Notes under the pieces: model-generated | What the model saw: only the letters and a program-made list of their open reading frames with translations | What the model was told of the DNA's origin: nothing | Database searches by the model: none | Translations under genes and position numbers: made by a program | Origin: Muricoccus nepalensis | GTDB taxonomy: Bacteria; Pseudomonadota; Alphaproteobacteria; Acetobacterales; Acetobacteraceae | Assembly (NCBI RefSeq): GCF_006438825.1 | Contig: NZ_RCZP01000039.1 | Span: 211 to 50,586 of the forward strand | Length of the DNA stretch: 50,376 nucleotides | Reading direction: 5' to 3' | Shown here: positions 34,803-42,808 of the stretch, piece by piece | Layout: each line of letters starts with the position of its first letter | How positions within the stretch are numbered: the first letter of the stretch is position 1

Positions 34803-35225
34803 AATCAATGCGGAGTGCTTGCGGCCGGCGGCCGCCCGACCTGCCGCGGGCTCTTAGTGCAACTTTCCGTGTCTGGAAACCGCGATCTTGGCCCGGCCCT
34901 GAGCCGGCGACCGGTCACCCTAGGTCGTGGCAAAGGAGGAGGGCCCCGGCACAAGGCCGGCCGCTACGCGGTAGCAGGGATAGCCAGGCCCGGGCGGAAC
35001 GGGCAGGGGGGAGGCGCGGACAGGCCGTGACCGCGGATCGAGGGCGGCGGGACCGCTTGGCCCGCAACGGGCAGCGGGAAAGACGAGGCAGCGTTCGTCC
35101 CGGTTTTTGAACGATGCTTCCAGATTGCCGCAACTTTACGCAAATTTGAGAATGTGTTATATTATATAAATAGATTTCCTTTTTCATCCCTCTCTTACCG
35201 CGACGTGATTGGCGAGGTAACCCGC
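34803..35225. promoter_or_regulatory. Divergent AT-rich control region between glycan genes
   Basis: This 423-bp spacer separates two divergently read surface-glycan genes. Its right 100 bp is strikingly AT-rich for this genome. It includes a palindrome TTATAT-T-ATATAA at 35157-35169, about 57 bp before the start at 35226. Such AT-rich promoters are typical targets of MucR/Ros or other silencing proteins in alphaproteobacteria, but no such binding is shown here. No gene is seen in it. Confidence 0.5.
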
Positions 35226-36800
35226 ATGCTTGCTCAAGTTCTTATCTACGGAGAGAGCCAAGCGAACGCCATTTGCGGTCACCTCGCCGAGGCCCAGCAG
35301 CGTGGCGGGCAGCCCCAGGCGGAATTCCACTTCTGCGACGTCAACGCCCCGGACGGCGAGGAAACCCTGCTTGGGCGGCTCGGCGCTATGGACGGCCTCG
35401 TGCTCCAGGTGGGCCTCGACGGTCCCCTGACCGGACGGGGCGCGATCCGTCTTCTCCGCCAGGTCCGCGCGAAGCGGCTCGTCGTGATCCCCATGGCGGC
35501 CTCGACCCTGCTGTGGCCCCTCGACGCCGCCGACCCCGGGCTGATCCCCGGCCCGTCGCGGCTGCGCGGCGACGCCTTCCTGCGGGACTACCTCCTGGGG
35601 GGCGGCGAGCCCGGCGGGGCAGCCGCGGCCTACCTGGCGGCCGAGGTCCCGGAAATGGTCGACCTCGACGCGCGCCGCGCGGCGGAGGCCGAGGCCTGGC
35701 GGGAGCTCGACCGCCTGACCGACGTGCCCCTGGCCGCGCTCGTCGAGGCCAACCTCTCGTCCCGCCGTCTCTTCCACTCCGTCTACGCGCCGGCGAACCT
35801 TCTTCTCCGGCCGATCGTCGACGCCCTCATCCAGGCCTTCGACCTCGGCGAGGAGACGGCCCACGCCTCCCGGCGGATCTTCGGGGAGGGCGAGGTCATG
35901 GGGCCGGCGCTCCCGGTCCATCCCGCCGTCCTCTCGCACCACGGCATCGCCTGGCCGGAGGCCGAGCCGGCCGGCCAGCGGGCGGTCTTCGAGGCCTGGG
36001 CGGGCCTCTACGCCCGGTCCCATGCCGGCGCCGCGCCGCCCCCGCCCGCGGAGGCCGCCCCGCCGCCCCCGGGAACGGCGGAGGAGGCCGGGCTCCTGCT
36101 GAAGATGGCCGACCTGAAGGTCAACCCGGTGGAGACGCCGTCCCGGGCCTTCCTGAACGCCTGCGCCCGCCACTTCAACGAATCGAAGGCGCAGCTCTTC
36201 CAGGACGTGTTCGTCCTCCAGTCCCTCGGCTGGCGGCGCGACGGCTTCTTCGTCGAGTTCGGGGCGACCGACGGGCTGACCATCAGCAACACCCACATGC
36301 TGGAGAAGGCCTATGGTTGGCGGGGCATCCTCGCCGAGCCCTTCCCCTTCTGGCACGAGGCGCTGGCACGGAACCGGGGCTGCATCATCGAGCACCGCTG
36401 CGTCTGGTCCGCCACGGGCGAGCGCCTGCCCTTCGCCGGTGCCGCGGAGTTCCCGGAATACGCCACCATCGCGGCCTTCAAGGACGCCGACATGCACAAG
36501 GAGATCCGCGAGAGCGCCGGGGCGACCTTCGAGGTGGAGACCGTCTCGCTGAACGATCTCCTGCGGGAGCACGGCGCCCCCCCGGACTTCGACTACCTCT
36601 CCGTGGACACGGAGGGGAGCGAGCTCGAAATCCTGCGCGGCCTGGACTTCGGCGCCTACCGCCCGAAGGTCATCACCGTCGAGCACAACCACAACGAGGG
36701 CCAGCGCGAGGAGCTTCGGCGGCACCTGGCGGCGGCCGGCTACGGCCGGAAGCTGGAGGAGCTCAGCCAGTGGGACGACTGGTACGTCCACGAGGGCTGA
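35226..36800 (+). CDS. WcbI-like domain fused to FkbM-type methyltransferase
   Basis: A 524-residue protein with two domains joined by a Pro-rich linker at about 267-290 (AAPPPPAEAAPPPP). The N-terminal 1-265 resembles WcbI capsule/polysaccharide-biosynthesis proteins (LIYGESQANAICGHL, GLVLQVGLDGPLTGRGAIRL, VVIPMAASTLLWP and SRRLFHSVYAPANLLLRPIV with the conserved His). The C-terminal part is a SAM-dependent FkbM methyltransferase (QDVFVLQSLGWRRDGFFVEF, GATDGLTISNT at about 343, FDYLSVDTEGSELEILRGLD at about 455). It probably modifies a surface glycan by O-methylation and acylation. The ATG at 35226 has GAGG eight bases upstream. It is divergent from the glycosyltransferase fusion. Confidence 0.82.
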   Translation: MLAQVLIYGESQANAICGHLAEAQQRGGQPQAEFHFCDVNAPDGEETLLGRLGAMDGLVLQVGLDGPLTGRGAIRLLRQVRAKRLVVIPMAASTLLWPLDAADPGLIPGPSRLRGDAFLRDYLLGGGEPGGAAAAYLAAEVPEMVDLDARRAAEAEAWRELDRLTDVPLAALVEANLSSRRLFHSVYAPANLLLRPIVDALIQAFDLGEETAHASRRIFGEGEVMGPALPVHPAVLSHHGIAWPEAEPAGQRAVFEAWAGLYARSHAGAAPPPPAEAAPPPPGTAEEAGLLLKMADLKVNPVETPSRAFLNACARHFNESKAQLFQDVFVLQSLGWRRDGFFVEFGATDGLTISNTHMLEKAYGWRGILAEPFPFWHEALARNRGCIIEHRCVWSATGERLPFAGAAEFPEYATIAAFKDADMHKEIRESAGATFEVETVSLNDLLREHGAPPDFDYLSVDTEGSELEILRGLDFGAYRPKVITVEHNHNEGQREELRRHLAAAGYGRKLEELSQWDDWYVHEG

Positions 36801-37208
36801 GGCGCCCCGCCCGCGCCCCCACCGGGGCGCGGAGCGCGGCAAGGCCAGGCAACGGCCCTCCGTGAAGGCCTCCGCCCCAGGCGGTGGCCAGGGCATGCGC
36901 GCGGCCTGGACGCCGGTCCGCCTGGGGCCGCAGCCGCCGTCCCGAGGCTGCCGGGGGGAGCGCCCAAAGGCGGCCAACCCGGCCGCGCGGGCGCCAGCCG
37001 GTCGATTCGAACCCGTGTCAACGGCACTTCGCCGCCAGCAGCCGGGCGGGCGCCACAAGTTCCCGTGAATACTTCGCCGTTTCTTCGTTTTTTCACAGTA
37101 GCTTGAAGGATCCCGCGCCGTTAAGCGCTTCGCAATCGTATCGTATCAGTTGCATAACTGATCCATCCGGTGGGCTGCTCCCGCGCGTCGATCATTAGGG
37201 TTCTGCAA
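36801..37208. other. Spacer upstream of the RTX gene
   Basis: No gene is seen in these 408 bp. The first about 40 bp contain a GC-rich inverted repeat (CGCCCCG ... CGGGGCG, about 36804-36833) that could end the preceding transcript. The right third turns AT-richer, with a T-run near 37090 and an inverted repeat at 37145-37162, and probably contains the RTX promoter. Confidence 0.4.
37145..37162. promoter_or_regulatory. Inverted repeat ATCAGTT-N4-AACTGAT upstream of the RTX gene
   Basis: A perfect 7-4-7 inverted repeat (ATCAGTT GCAT AACTGAT) is centred about 55 bp before the RTX start codon. Its size and position suit a dimeric repressor or activator site, or a small leader hairpin. No regulator gene is adjacent. 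Confidence 0.5.
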
Positions 37209-40200
37209 ATGGCACAGATCGTTGGAACAAGCGCCAACAACGCGTTGACGGGGACGATCGCCGACGACACCTTCCTGGCGTCGAACGGAAGCGACACGAT
37301 CGACGGCGGCGGCGGCTACAACGAGATCAGCTACGCCGGGCAGACCTACGCCATCCAGCTGACCGTCTCCGCCTCGGCCTACAGCGGCACCGTCGTGAAG
37401 GCCGGCATCGGGACCGACACCTACGTCGACATTCAGCGTATCATCGGCGGCTCGGGCAACGACATCCTCACGGGCACCGCCGACACCACCGCCGGTCTGC
37501 CCTATGCCGTCACCCTCATCGGTGGCCCCGGCGACGACCGGATCGACGGCCGGAGCAGCCTCCTGAACCTCGTCTCCTACCGGGATGCCACCGGCGGCGT
37601 CACCATCAACCTCACGGCCGGCACGGCGTCCGGCGGCGGGCGCGGCAACGATACCCTCGTCGGCGTGCGCCGCGTGGCCGGCTCCTCCTTCGATGACCTC
37701 GTCTCTGGCGGCAGCGGGGACGACTTCTTCGACGCCACGACCGGCAACGACATCTACTTCGGCGGCCCCGGCTTCAACACCGTCTCCTACACCACCACCT
37801 CCGCGGGGATCATCGGCTACGTCTCGAGCATCGAGACCGGCCTCTTCGAGCTGCCCGAGCTCATCGTCCTCAAGCCCAACACTACCCAGGACCTCATCTG
37901 GGACGTCAACAGCATCCGCGGGACCGACTTCAACGACGTCCTGATCGGCACGAACGCCGCCTACAGCTGGTACAGCGTCAACCTTCGCGGCGGCGCCGGG
38001 AACGACACGATCAACGGCCAGGGCAGCATCCTCAACCGCGCCGACTACGCGGGCGCCTCCTCCGCCGTCTACGCCGACCTCGCCACGGGCGTCGCCTCGG
38101 ACGGCGACGGCGGGACCGACACGCTGGTGAACGTCCGCAGCCTCGGCGCCTCCGACTTCAACGACACCCTCCTCGGCGGCGCGAGCGGCGACGTCTTCCG
38201 CGTGGGCAGCGCCGGGCAGCACTTCATCGACGGGCGCGGCGGGCTGAACACAGTCGTGTTCAGCGGGACGGAGTCCGTCACCATCGACCTCGGCACCACG
38301 CCGATCGGGCCCGGGCAGGGCTACGGCGGCGGGCTGTTCAAGGCGGCCGGGTCCGACAGCCTCTACAACCTCAACGGCGCCACCGGCGGCGCCGGCAACG
38401 ACACGATCTACGGAACGCCCAGCGACGACCAGCTGAGCGGCGGCCAGGGCAACAACCGGATCGACGGGCGCGACGGGCAGGACACCTACCGCGCCGGCTC
38501 CTACAGCGGGACCGCGCCGACCGCGGGCGCCTTCATCAACCTCGGCAACGGGATCAACGGCGCCGCCACCAACGCCTGGGGCGGGACCGACACCCTCATC
38601 TCGATCGAGCACGCCCGCGGCACCCAGTTCGCGGACACGATCATCGGCGCCGTGAACGGGTCGCTCGTCTCCTACATCGAGGGGGCCGGCGGGACGGACA
38701 CCCTCCGCGCGCCGGTGGCGGGCACGCTGGTCACGGCGGACTACGCGAACAGCCTCTCCGGGGTGGCGGTCCGCCTCAACATCGGCCTCACCAGCGACGA
38801 CGGCTGGTTCGGCGGCATGGACACCCTCGTCAACATCGACCACGTCCGCGGCTCGGCCTTCGCCGACCTGCTGCAGGGCAACGACGGGGCGAACCGCATC
38901 GAGGGCGGGGACGGGGACGACGTGATCTTCTCCCTGGGCGGGGACGACCTCATCCTCGCCGGCGCGGGCAACGACAACGTGCTCGCGGGACTGGGCAACG
39001 ACACGATCGCCGGCGGCGACGGGAACGACCAGATCAACGGCCAGGACGGCAACGACAACATCGGCGGCGGCGCCGGCGACGACGGGATCGACGGCGGCGC
39101 CGGCGACGACACGATCGCGCTTGGCGACGGCGACGACATCGTCGTGGCGGGCTTCGGCAACGATGTCGTCTACGGCGAGGCCGGCCGCGACCTCCTCTTC
39201 GGGCAGGACGGCAACGACACCCTGGCCGGCGGCATCGGCAACGACGTCCTCTTCGGCGAGAACGGCGACGACCTCCTTATCGGTGAGGACGGCGACGACA
39301 ACCTCAACGGCGTGGCCGGGCGGGACTCGATCTTCGGCGGCGCCGGCAACGACTCCATTACCGGCGGCGCGGACGACGACCTCCTCGTCGGCGAGGGCGG
39401 CGACGACCTCATCTACGGGCAGGACGGGATCGACATCCTCTACGGGCGGGAGGGCAACGACACCCTCGCCGGCGGGGCCGGCAACGACATCATCCTGGGT
39501 GAGGACGGCAACGACTACCTCGACGGCGAGGACGGCGCGGACAACCTCAGCGGCGCGGCCGGGAACGACACGCTGCTCGGCGGCGCGGGCAACGACTCCA
39601 TCACGGGCGGCATCGGCGACGACCTCGTGATCGCCGGCTACGACGACGACCTCGTCTTCGGCGAGGAGGGGAACGACGTCGTCTACGCCCAGGACGGCAA
39701 CGACACCCTCGCGGGCGGCACGGGGGGCGACGCTCTCTTTGGCGAGAACGGCGACGACGTCCTCTACGGCGAGGATGGCATCGACCGCCTCACCGGCGGG
39801 GCGGGCCGGGACAGCCTCTACGGCGGCGCCGACAACGACATCCTCTCCGGCGGCACCGAGGACGACTTCCTCAGCGGCGACGACGGCGACGACGATCTCT
39901 CCGGCGACGCCGGCGCCGACAACCTCACCGGCGGCAACGGCAACGACACGCTCTTCGGCGGCAGCGAGGCCGACACGCTGAACGGCGACGCCGGCAACGA
40001 CTCCCTGTCCGGCGGCTCGGGCGACGACATCCTCTTCGGCGGAATCGGCAACGACGCCCTCTTCGGCGACGAGGGCATCGACCGCCTCGTCGGCGGCGCG
40101 GGCAACGACCAGCTCACCGGCGGCGTCGGCAACGACCTGTTCATCTTCGGGACCGGCTTCGGGGCGGACGTGATCACCGACTTCGGCCGCGCGGCGGGCA

Positions 40201-40376
40201 ACCGCGACCAGATCCAGTTTCAGACCGGGACCTTCGCCAACTTGTTGGCCGTCCAGAACGCGAGCCAGGACGTGGGCGGGAACGTCGTGATCACCTTCTC
40301 CGGCACCGACACCCTCACGCTGGTCGGCATCACGAAGGCCTCGCTCTCGAGCGCGGACTTCATCTTCGGGGGCTGA
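37209..40376 (+). CDS. RTX calcium-binding secreted protein
   Basis: A 1055-residue acidic protein without N-terminal signal peptide, expected to be exported by a type I secretion system and to fold outside the cell on calcium. It starts MAQIVGTSANNALTGTIADD at 37209. Residues about 1-560 hold seven degenerate modules of the form xxYxx..VxVxLxTG..GGTDTLVNIxxVRGSxFxDxLxG. Residues about 564-977 are 46 uninterrupted RTX nonapeptides (GGxGxDxLx). The C-terminus (GADVITDFGRAAGNRDQIQF ... SLSSADFIFGG) is the usual type I secretion tail. There is no protease, lipase or peroxidase domain, so a structural or adhesive role on the surface is likely. No ABC exporter or TolC gene is nearby. Confidence 0.92.
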   Translation: MAQIVGTSANNALTGTIADDTFLASNGSDTIDGGGGYNEISYAGQTYAIQLTVSASAYSGTVVKAGIGTDTYVDIQRIIGGSGNDILTGTADTTAGLPYAVTLIGGPGDDRIDGRSSLLNLVSYRDATGGVTINLTAGTASGGGRGNDTLVGVRRVAGSSFDDLVSGGSGDDFFDATTGNDIYFGGPGFNTVSYTTTSAGIIGYVSSIETGLFELPELIVLKPNTTQDLIWDVNSIRGTDFNDVLIGTNAAYSWYSVNLRGGAGNDTINGQGSILNRADYAGASSAVYADLATGVASDGDGGTDTLVNVRSLGASDFNDTLLGGASGDVFRVGSAGQHFIDGRGGLNTVVFSGTESVTIDLGTTPIGPGQGYGGGLFKAAGSDSLYNLNGATGGAGNDTIYGTPSDDQLSGGQGNNRIDGRDGQDTYRAGSYSGTAPTAGAFINLGNGINGAATNAWGGTDTLISIEHARGTQFADTIIGAVNGSLVSYIEGAGGTDTLRAPVAGTLVTADYANSLSGVAVRLNIGLTSDDGWFGGMDTLVNIDHVRGSAFADLLQGNDGANRIEGGDGDDVIFSLGGDDLILAGAGNDNVLAGLGNDTIAGGDGNDQINGQDGNDNIGGGAGDDGIDGGAGDDTIALGDGDDIVVAGFGNDVVYGEAGRDLLFGQDGNDTLAGGIGNDVLFGENGDDLLIGEDGDDNLNGVAGRDSIFGGAGNDSITGGADDDLLVGEGGDDLIYGQDGIDILYGREGNDTLAGGAGNDIILGEDGNDYLDGEDGADNLSGAAGNDTLLGGAGNDSITGGIGDDLVIAGYDDDLVFGEEGNDVVYAQDGNDTLAGGTGGDALFGENGDDVLYGEDGIDRLTGGAGRDSLYGGADNDILSGGTEDDFLSGDDGDDDLSGDAGADNLTGGNGNDTLFGGSEADTLNGDAGNDSLSGGSGDDILFGGIGNDALFGDEGIDRLVGGAGNDQLTGGVGNDLFIFGTGFGADVITDFGRAAGNRDQIQFQTGTFANLLAVQNASQDVGGNVVITFSGTDTLTLVGITKASLSSADFIFGG
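38898..40139 (+). repeat. 46 in-register RTX nonapeptide repeats with 243-bp super-repeat
   Basis: From 38898 every 27 bp encodes one nonapeptide, 46 times without a single insertion or skipped unit. Repeats 10-18, 19-27, 28-36 and less clearly 37-45 form a higher-order 81-residue period. Units ending GNDT followed by LAGG recur at positions 12/13, 21/22 and 30/31; GGAGNDS followed by ITGG recurs at 17/18 and 26/27, with a variant at 35/36. The super-repeats begin at about 39141, 39384, 39627 and 39870. Confidence 0.9.
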
Positions 40377-40382
40377 ACGGGG

Positions 40383-40412
40383 CGTCGCCCGGCGGGGTTC
40401 CGCCGGGCGGCG
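40383..40412 (+). terminator. Hairpin after the RTX gene
   Basis: A 13-bp stem (CGTCGCCCGGCGG / CCGCCGGGCGGCG, one G-T pair) with a GGTT loop starts seven bases after the RTX stop. It lacks a T-run, so it may work as a transcript-end stabiliser or a weak terminator. Confidence 0.6.
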
Positions 40413-40484
40413 TGATGGAGGGTCGGGGCCGCGTCCCGGGCGGCGCGGCCTTGCCCCTCGGCCACCGCGCACGATCTGCCCGCC

Positions 40485-40937
40485 ATGCCCGACACGCCGA
40501 ACCTTCCCCTGCCCAGCCCGGCCCGGATCCTCGGCCCGGCCGGGCTCATCCCCTTCGCCGGCCTGGCCCTGCTCGCCGCCCTCTCGCCGTCATGGCGGCC
40601 GCTGCTGCTTGTGGCGCTGCTCGCCTACGGCGCCACCATCGCGGCCTTCCTGGGCGCGGTGCACTGGGGCTTGGCCCTGCGCCCCGCGCCCGGCGAGGAG
40701 GGGGCGGCCTGGGGGCGGATCGGGCTCGGGGTGGTGCCCTCCCTCCTCGCCTGGGTCGCGCTGCTGGTTCCGCTGCGGTCGGGGCTGGTCTCGCTGGCCG
40801 CGATCCTCGTGGCGACGGCCGCGGTCGAGACCCTGGCCACCCGGCGCGGCCTGCTTCCCGCCGCCTATCTCCGCCTGCGCTGGGTCCTCAGCCTCGGCGC
40901 CGGCGCCTGCCTGCTGGTCGGCGCCGCGCTGGCCTGA
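40485..40937 (+). CDS. DUF3429 membrane protein
   Basis: A 150-residue membrane protein with four to five predicted helices: PAGLIPFAGLALLAALSP, WRPLLLVALLAYGATIAAFL, GRIGLGVVPSLLAWVALLVP, SGLVSLAAILVATAAVETLA and LGAGACLLVGAALA. The ATIAAFLGAVHWGLAL segment with its conserved H-W-G is the DUF3429 hallmark. The function of the family is unknown; the protein lies in the inner membrane. The start MPDTPNLPLPSPARIL is at 40485. It is 68 bp before the amidase gene on the same strand and may share its transcript. Confidence 0.85.
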   Translation: MPDTPNLPLPSPARILGPAGLIPFAGLALLAALSPSWRPLLLVALLAYGATIAAFLGAVHWGLALRPAPGEEGAAWGRIGLGVVPSLLAWVALLVPLRSGLVSLAAILVATAAVETLATRRGLLPAAYLRLRWVLSLGAGACLLVGAALA

Positions 40938-41004
40938 CCGCCCCCGGTTGGACAGGACGCCGCCGCTGCCGCAGCATCCGCCCGCGCAGCAAGGGGGAGT
41001 CCGC

Positions 41005-42207
41005 ATGGCGGCCGAGGGTTTGACGGAGGCGGAGCGCCTCAGCGGCTTCATGCCCGGCCCCCGCGCCGCGCTCGCCTCCGGCACGGGGCCGCTGGACGGC
41101 CTCACCTTCGCCGCCAAGGACCTCTACGACGTCGCCGGCGCGCCCACCACCTACGGCAACCCCGACTGGGCCCGCACCCACCCCGTGCCGGCCGCGACCG
41201 CGACCGCCGTGCTCGCCCTCGCCGAGGCCGGGGCGCGCTTCGTCGGCAAGACGAAGACCGTGGAGCTCGCCTTCGGCATGGCCGGCGAGAACATCTGGTA
41301 CGGCACGCCCCTTAACCCCCGCGCGCCCGGCCGCTTTCCCGGCGGCTCCTCCTGCGGCAGCGCCTCGGCGGTGGCCTTGGGCGAGGCTGACATCGCGCTC
41401 GGCTCCGACACGGGCGGCTCGGTCCGCATCCCCGCCTCCTACTGCGGCATCTTCGGCATCCGGCCCACCTGGGGCGCGGTGTCGCTCGTCGGCGCGCGGG
41501 CGCTCGCGCCCTCCTACGACACGGCCGGCTGGTTCGCCGCCCGCGCCTCCGTCCTCCGGCGCGCGGGCGAGGCGCTGCTGCCCGAGGGCGGGGAGGGGCC
41601 CCTCGGCCCCCTCCTCCTGGTCGGCGAGGCCTGGGACAACGCCGACCCCGCCGTGGCCGCGGCGCTCCGCCCGGCGGCCGGCGCGCTGGAATCGCTGCTC
41701 GGCCCCGCCCTGTCCGTCTCCCTCGTGCCGGAGGGGCTGCCGGCCCTCTACGAGGCCTATCGCCGCGCCCAGGCGGAGGAGGCCTGGGCCACGCTCGGCG
41801 ACTGGATCACCGCGACCTCCCCCGCCTTCGGCCCGGGCGTCGGCGAGCGATTCGCGATGTCGCGCGACCTGCCGCCCGGCCTCGGCGCCGCCGGCCGCGC
41901 CTTCCGCCAGGGCTTCCGCCGCCGCCTCCTGGGACTGCTCGGGGGAGGCGCCGTCCTCGCCTACCCGACCTCGCCCCTCATCTCCCCGCCGCTCGAGGCC
42001 AGCCAGGCCGAGCAGCTTCGCGTGCGCGAGCGGACGATCGGCGTCACCGCCATCTCCGGCCTCGCGGGGCTGCCCGAGGTCTCCATCCCCGCGGCGCAGG
42101 CGGAGGGCGCCCCGGTCGGACTCTCGATCCTCGCGGCACCGGGACGGGACCGGGCGCTGCTGGCCCTGGCCGAGCGGCTTGCCGCGGCCCTCGAACTTTC
42201 CACGTAG
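41005..42207 (+). CDS. Amidase signature family hydrolase
   Basis: A 400-residue amidase with the Ser-cisSer-Lys triad: Lys in LTFAAKDLYDVAG (about 36), the cis-Ser in PGGSSCGSASAVALG (about 115) and the nucleophile Ser in GSDTGGSVRIPASYCGIFGI (about 139). It starts MAAEGLTEAERLSGFMPGPR at 41005 with AAGGGGGAG upstream. It is shorter than GatA (about 480), lacks the neighbouring gatB/gatC, and resembles stand-alone amidases acting on small amides or auxin-like indoleacetamide. The substrate is unknown; it is cytoplasmic. Confidence 0.9.
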   Translation: MAAEGLTEAERLSGFMPGPRAALASGTGPLDGLTFAAKDLYDVAGAPTTYGNPDWARTHPVPAATATAVLALAEAGARFVGKTKTVELAFGMAGENIWYGTPLNPRAPGRFPGGSSCGSASAVALGEADIALGSDTGGSVRIPASYCGIFGIRPTWGAVSLVGARALAPSYDTAGWFAARASVLRRAGEALLPEGGEGPLGPLLLVGEAWDNADPAVAAALRPAAGALESLLGPALSVSLVPEGLPALYEAYRRAQAEEAWATLGDWITATSPAFGPGVGERFAMSRDLPPGLGAAGRAFRQGFRRRLLGLLGGGAVLAYPTSPLISPPLEASQAEQLRVRERTIGVTAISGLAGLPEVSIPAAQAEGAPVGLSILAAPGRDRALLALAERLAAALELST

Positions 42208-42265
42208 GCAACATTTTTCCGGCGGGGTGTTCCCTTCCTCGCCCGATCTGCTCTAGGCACGACGC

Positions 42266-42784
42266 ATGCCCATCCGCGACGCCACGCCCGACGACGCCCC
42301 CGCCATCGCCGCGATCTACGCCCACCACGTGCTGCACGGCACCGGCACCTTCGAGGAGGCCCCGCCCGCCCCGGAGGAGGTTGCGGCCCGCCTCGCCCGC
42401 ATCCAGGCCGCCGGCCACGCCTGGCTGGTCGTCGAGGAGGGCGGGACGGTCCTCGGCTATGGGTACTACGCCAATTTCCATCCCCGCTCCGCCTACCGGC
42501 ACACGGTCGAGAACTCGATCTACGTGCGCGACGACGTGCGCGGGCAGGGCGTGGGCAAGGCGCTGGTGGCGGAGCTGCTCACGCGCGCGGAGGCCGCAGG
42601 CTTCCGCCAGATGGTGGCGGTGATCGGCGATTCGGAGAATGTCGGCTCGATCGGCCTGCACCTCTCGCTCGGCTTCAAGCAGACCGGCCTGCTGCGCGCC
42701 GTCGGGCTGAAGTTCGGCCGCTGGGTGGACGTGGTCTACATGCAGAAGGCCCTCGGCGAGGGCGAGCGCACCCTGCCGGCCTAG
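42266..42784 (+). CDS. GNAT acetyltransferase, phosphinothricin-acetyltransferase-like (paralogue)
   Basis: A 172-residue acetyltransferase starting MPIRDATPDDAPAIAAIYAH. It shares the subgroup signatures with the gene at 19774-20310: YRHTVENSIYVRDDVRGQGV, then RQMVAVIGDSENVGSIGLHL and LKFGRWVDVVYMQKAL. Compared with that paralogue, the acetyl-CoA loop is the canonical RGQGVGKAL. PAT-type enzymes detoxify phosphinothricin or methionine sulfoximine/sulfone, or acetylate other small amines. It follows the amidase by 58 bp on the same strand and is convergent with the glycosyltransferase-like gene. Confidence 0.9.
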   Translation: MPIRDATPDDAPAIAAIYAHHVLHGTGTFEEAPPAPEEVAARLARIQAAGHAWLVVEEGGTVLGYGYYANFHPRSAYRHTVENSIYVRDDVRGQGVGKALVAELLTRAEAAGFRQMVAVIGDSENVGSIGLHLSLGFKQTGLLRAVGLKFGRWVDVVYMQKALGEGERTLPA

Positions 42785-42808
42785 CGGCGGGGCGGGCCCC
42801 GCCCGCGC

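Noticed and set aside
31197-35030. A 1277-residue open frame on the plus strand opposite the HAD/glycosyltransferase gene
   Set aside because: It lies antisense to a gene with clear conserved motifs. Its sequence is dominated by Val, Glu, Asp, Arg and His runs typical of mirror frames in GC-rich DNA.
36995-37080. A GGGTTCGAATC sequence on the minus strand resembling a tRNA T-arm
   Set aside because: The bases on each side do not pair to make a five-bp stem and no acceptor or anticodon arm can be drawn.
38898-40139. Regular 27-bp repeats that could suggest a CRISPR-like array
   Set aside because: There are no spacers; the period encodes RTX nonapeptides in one continuous gene.
37146-40472. 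An 1108-residue minus-strand frame opposite the RTX gene
   Set aside because: It is the reverse reading of the repetitive RTX codons (VVA/VDEVV-like repeats), with no domain of its own.
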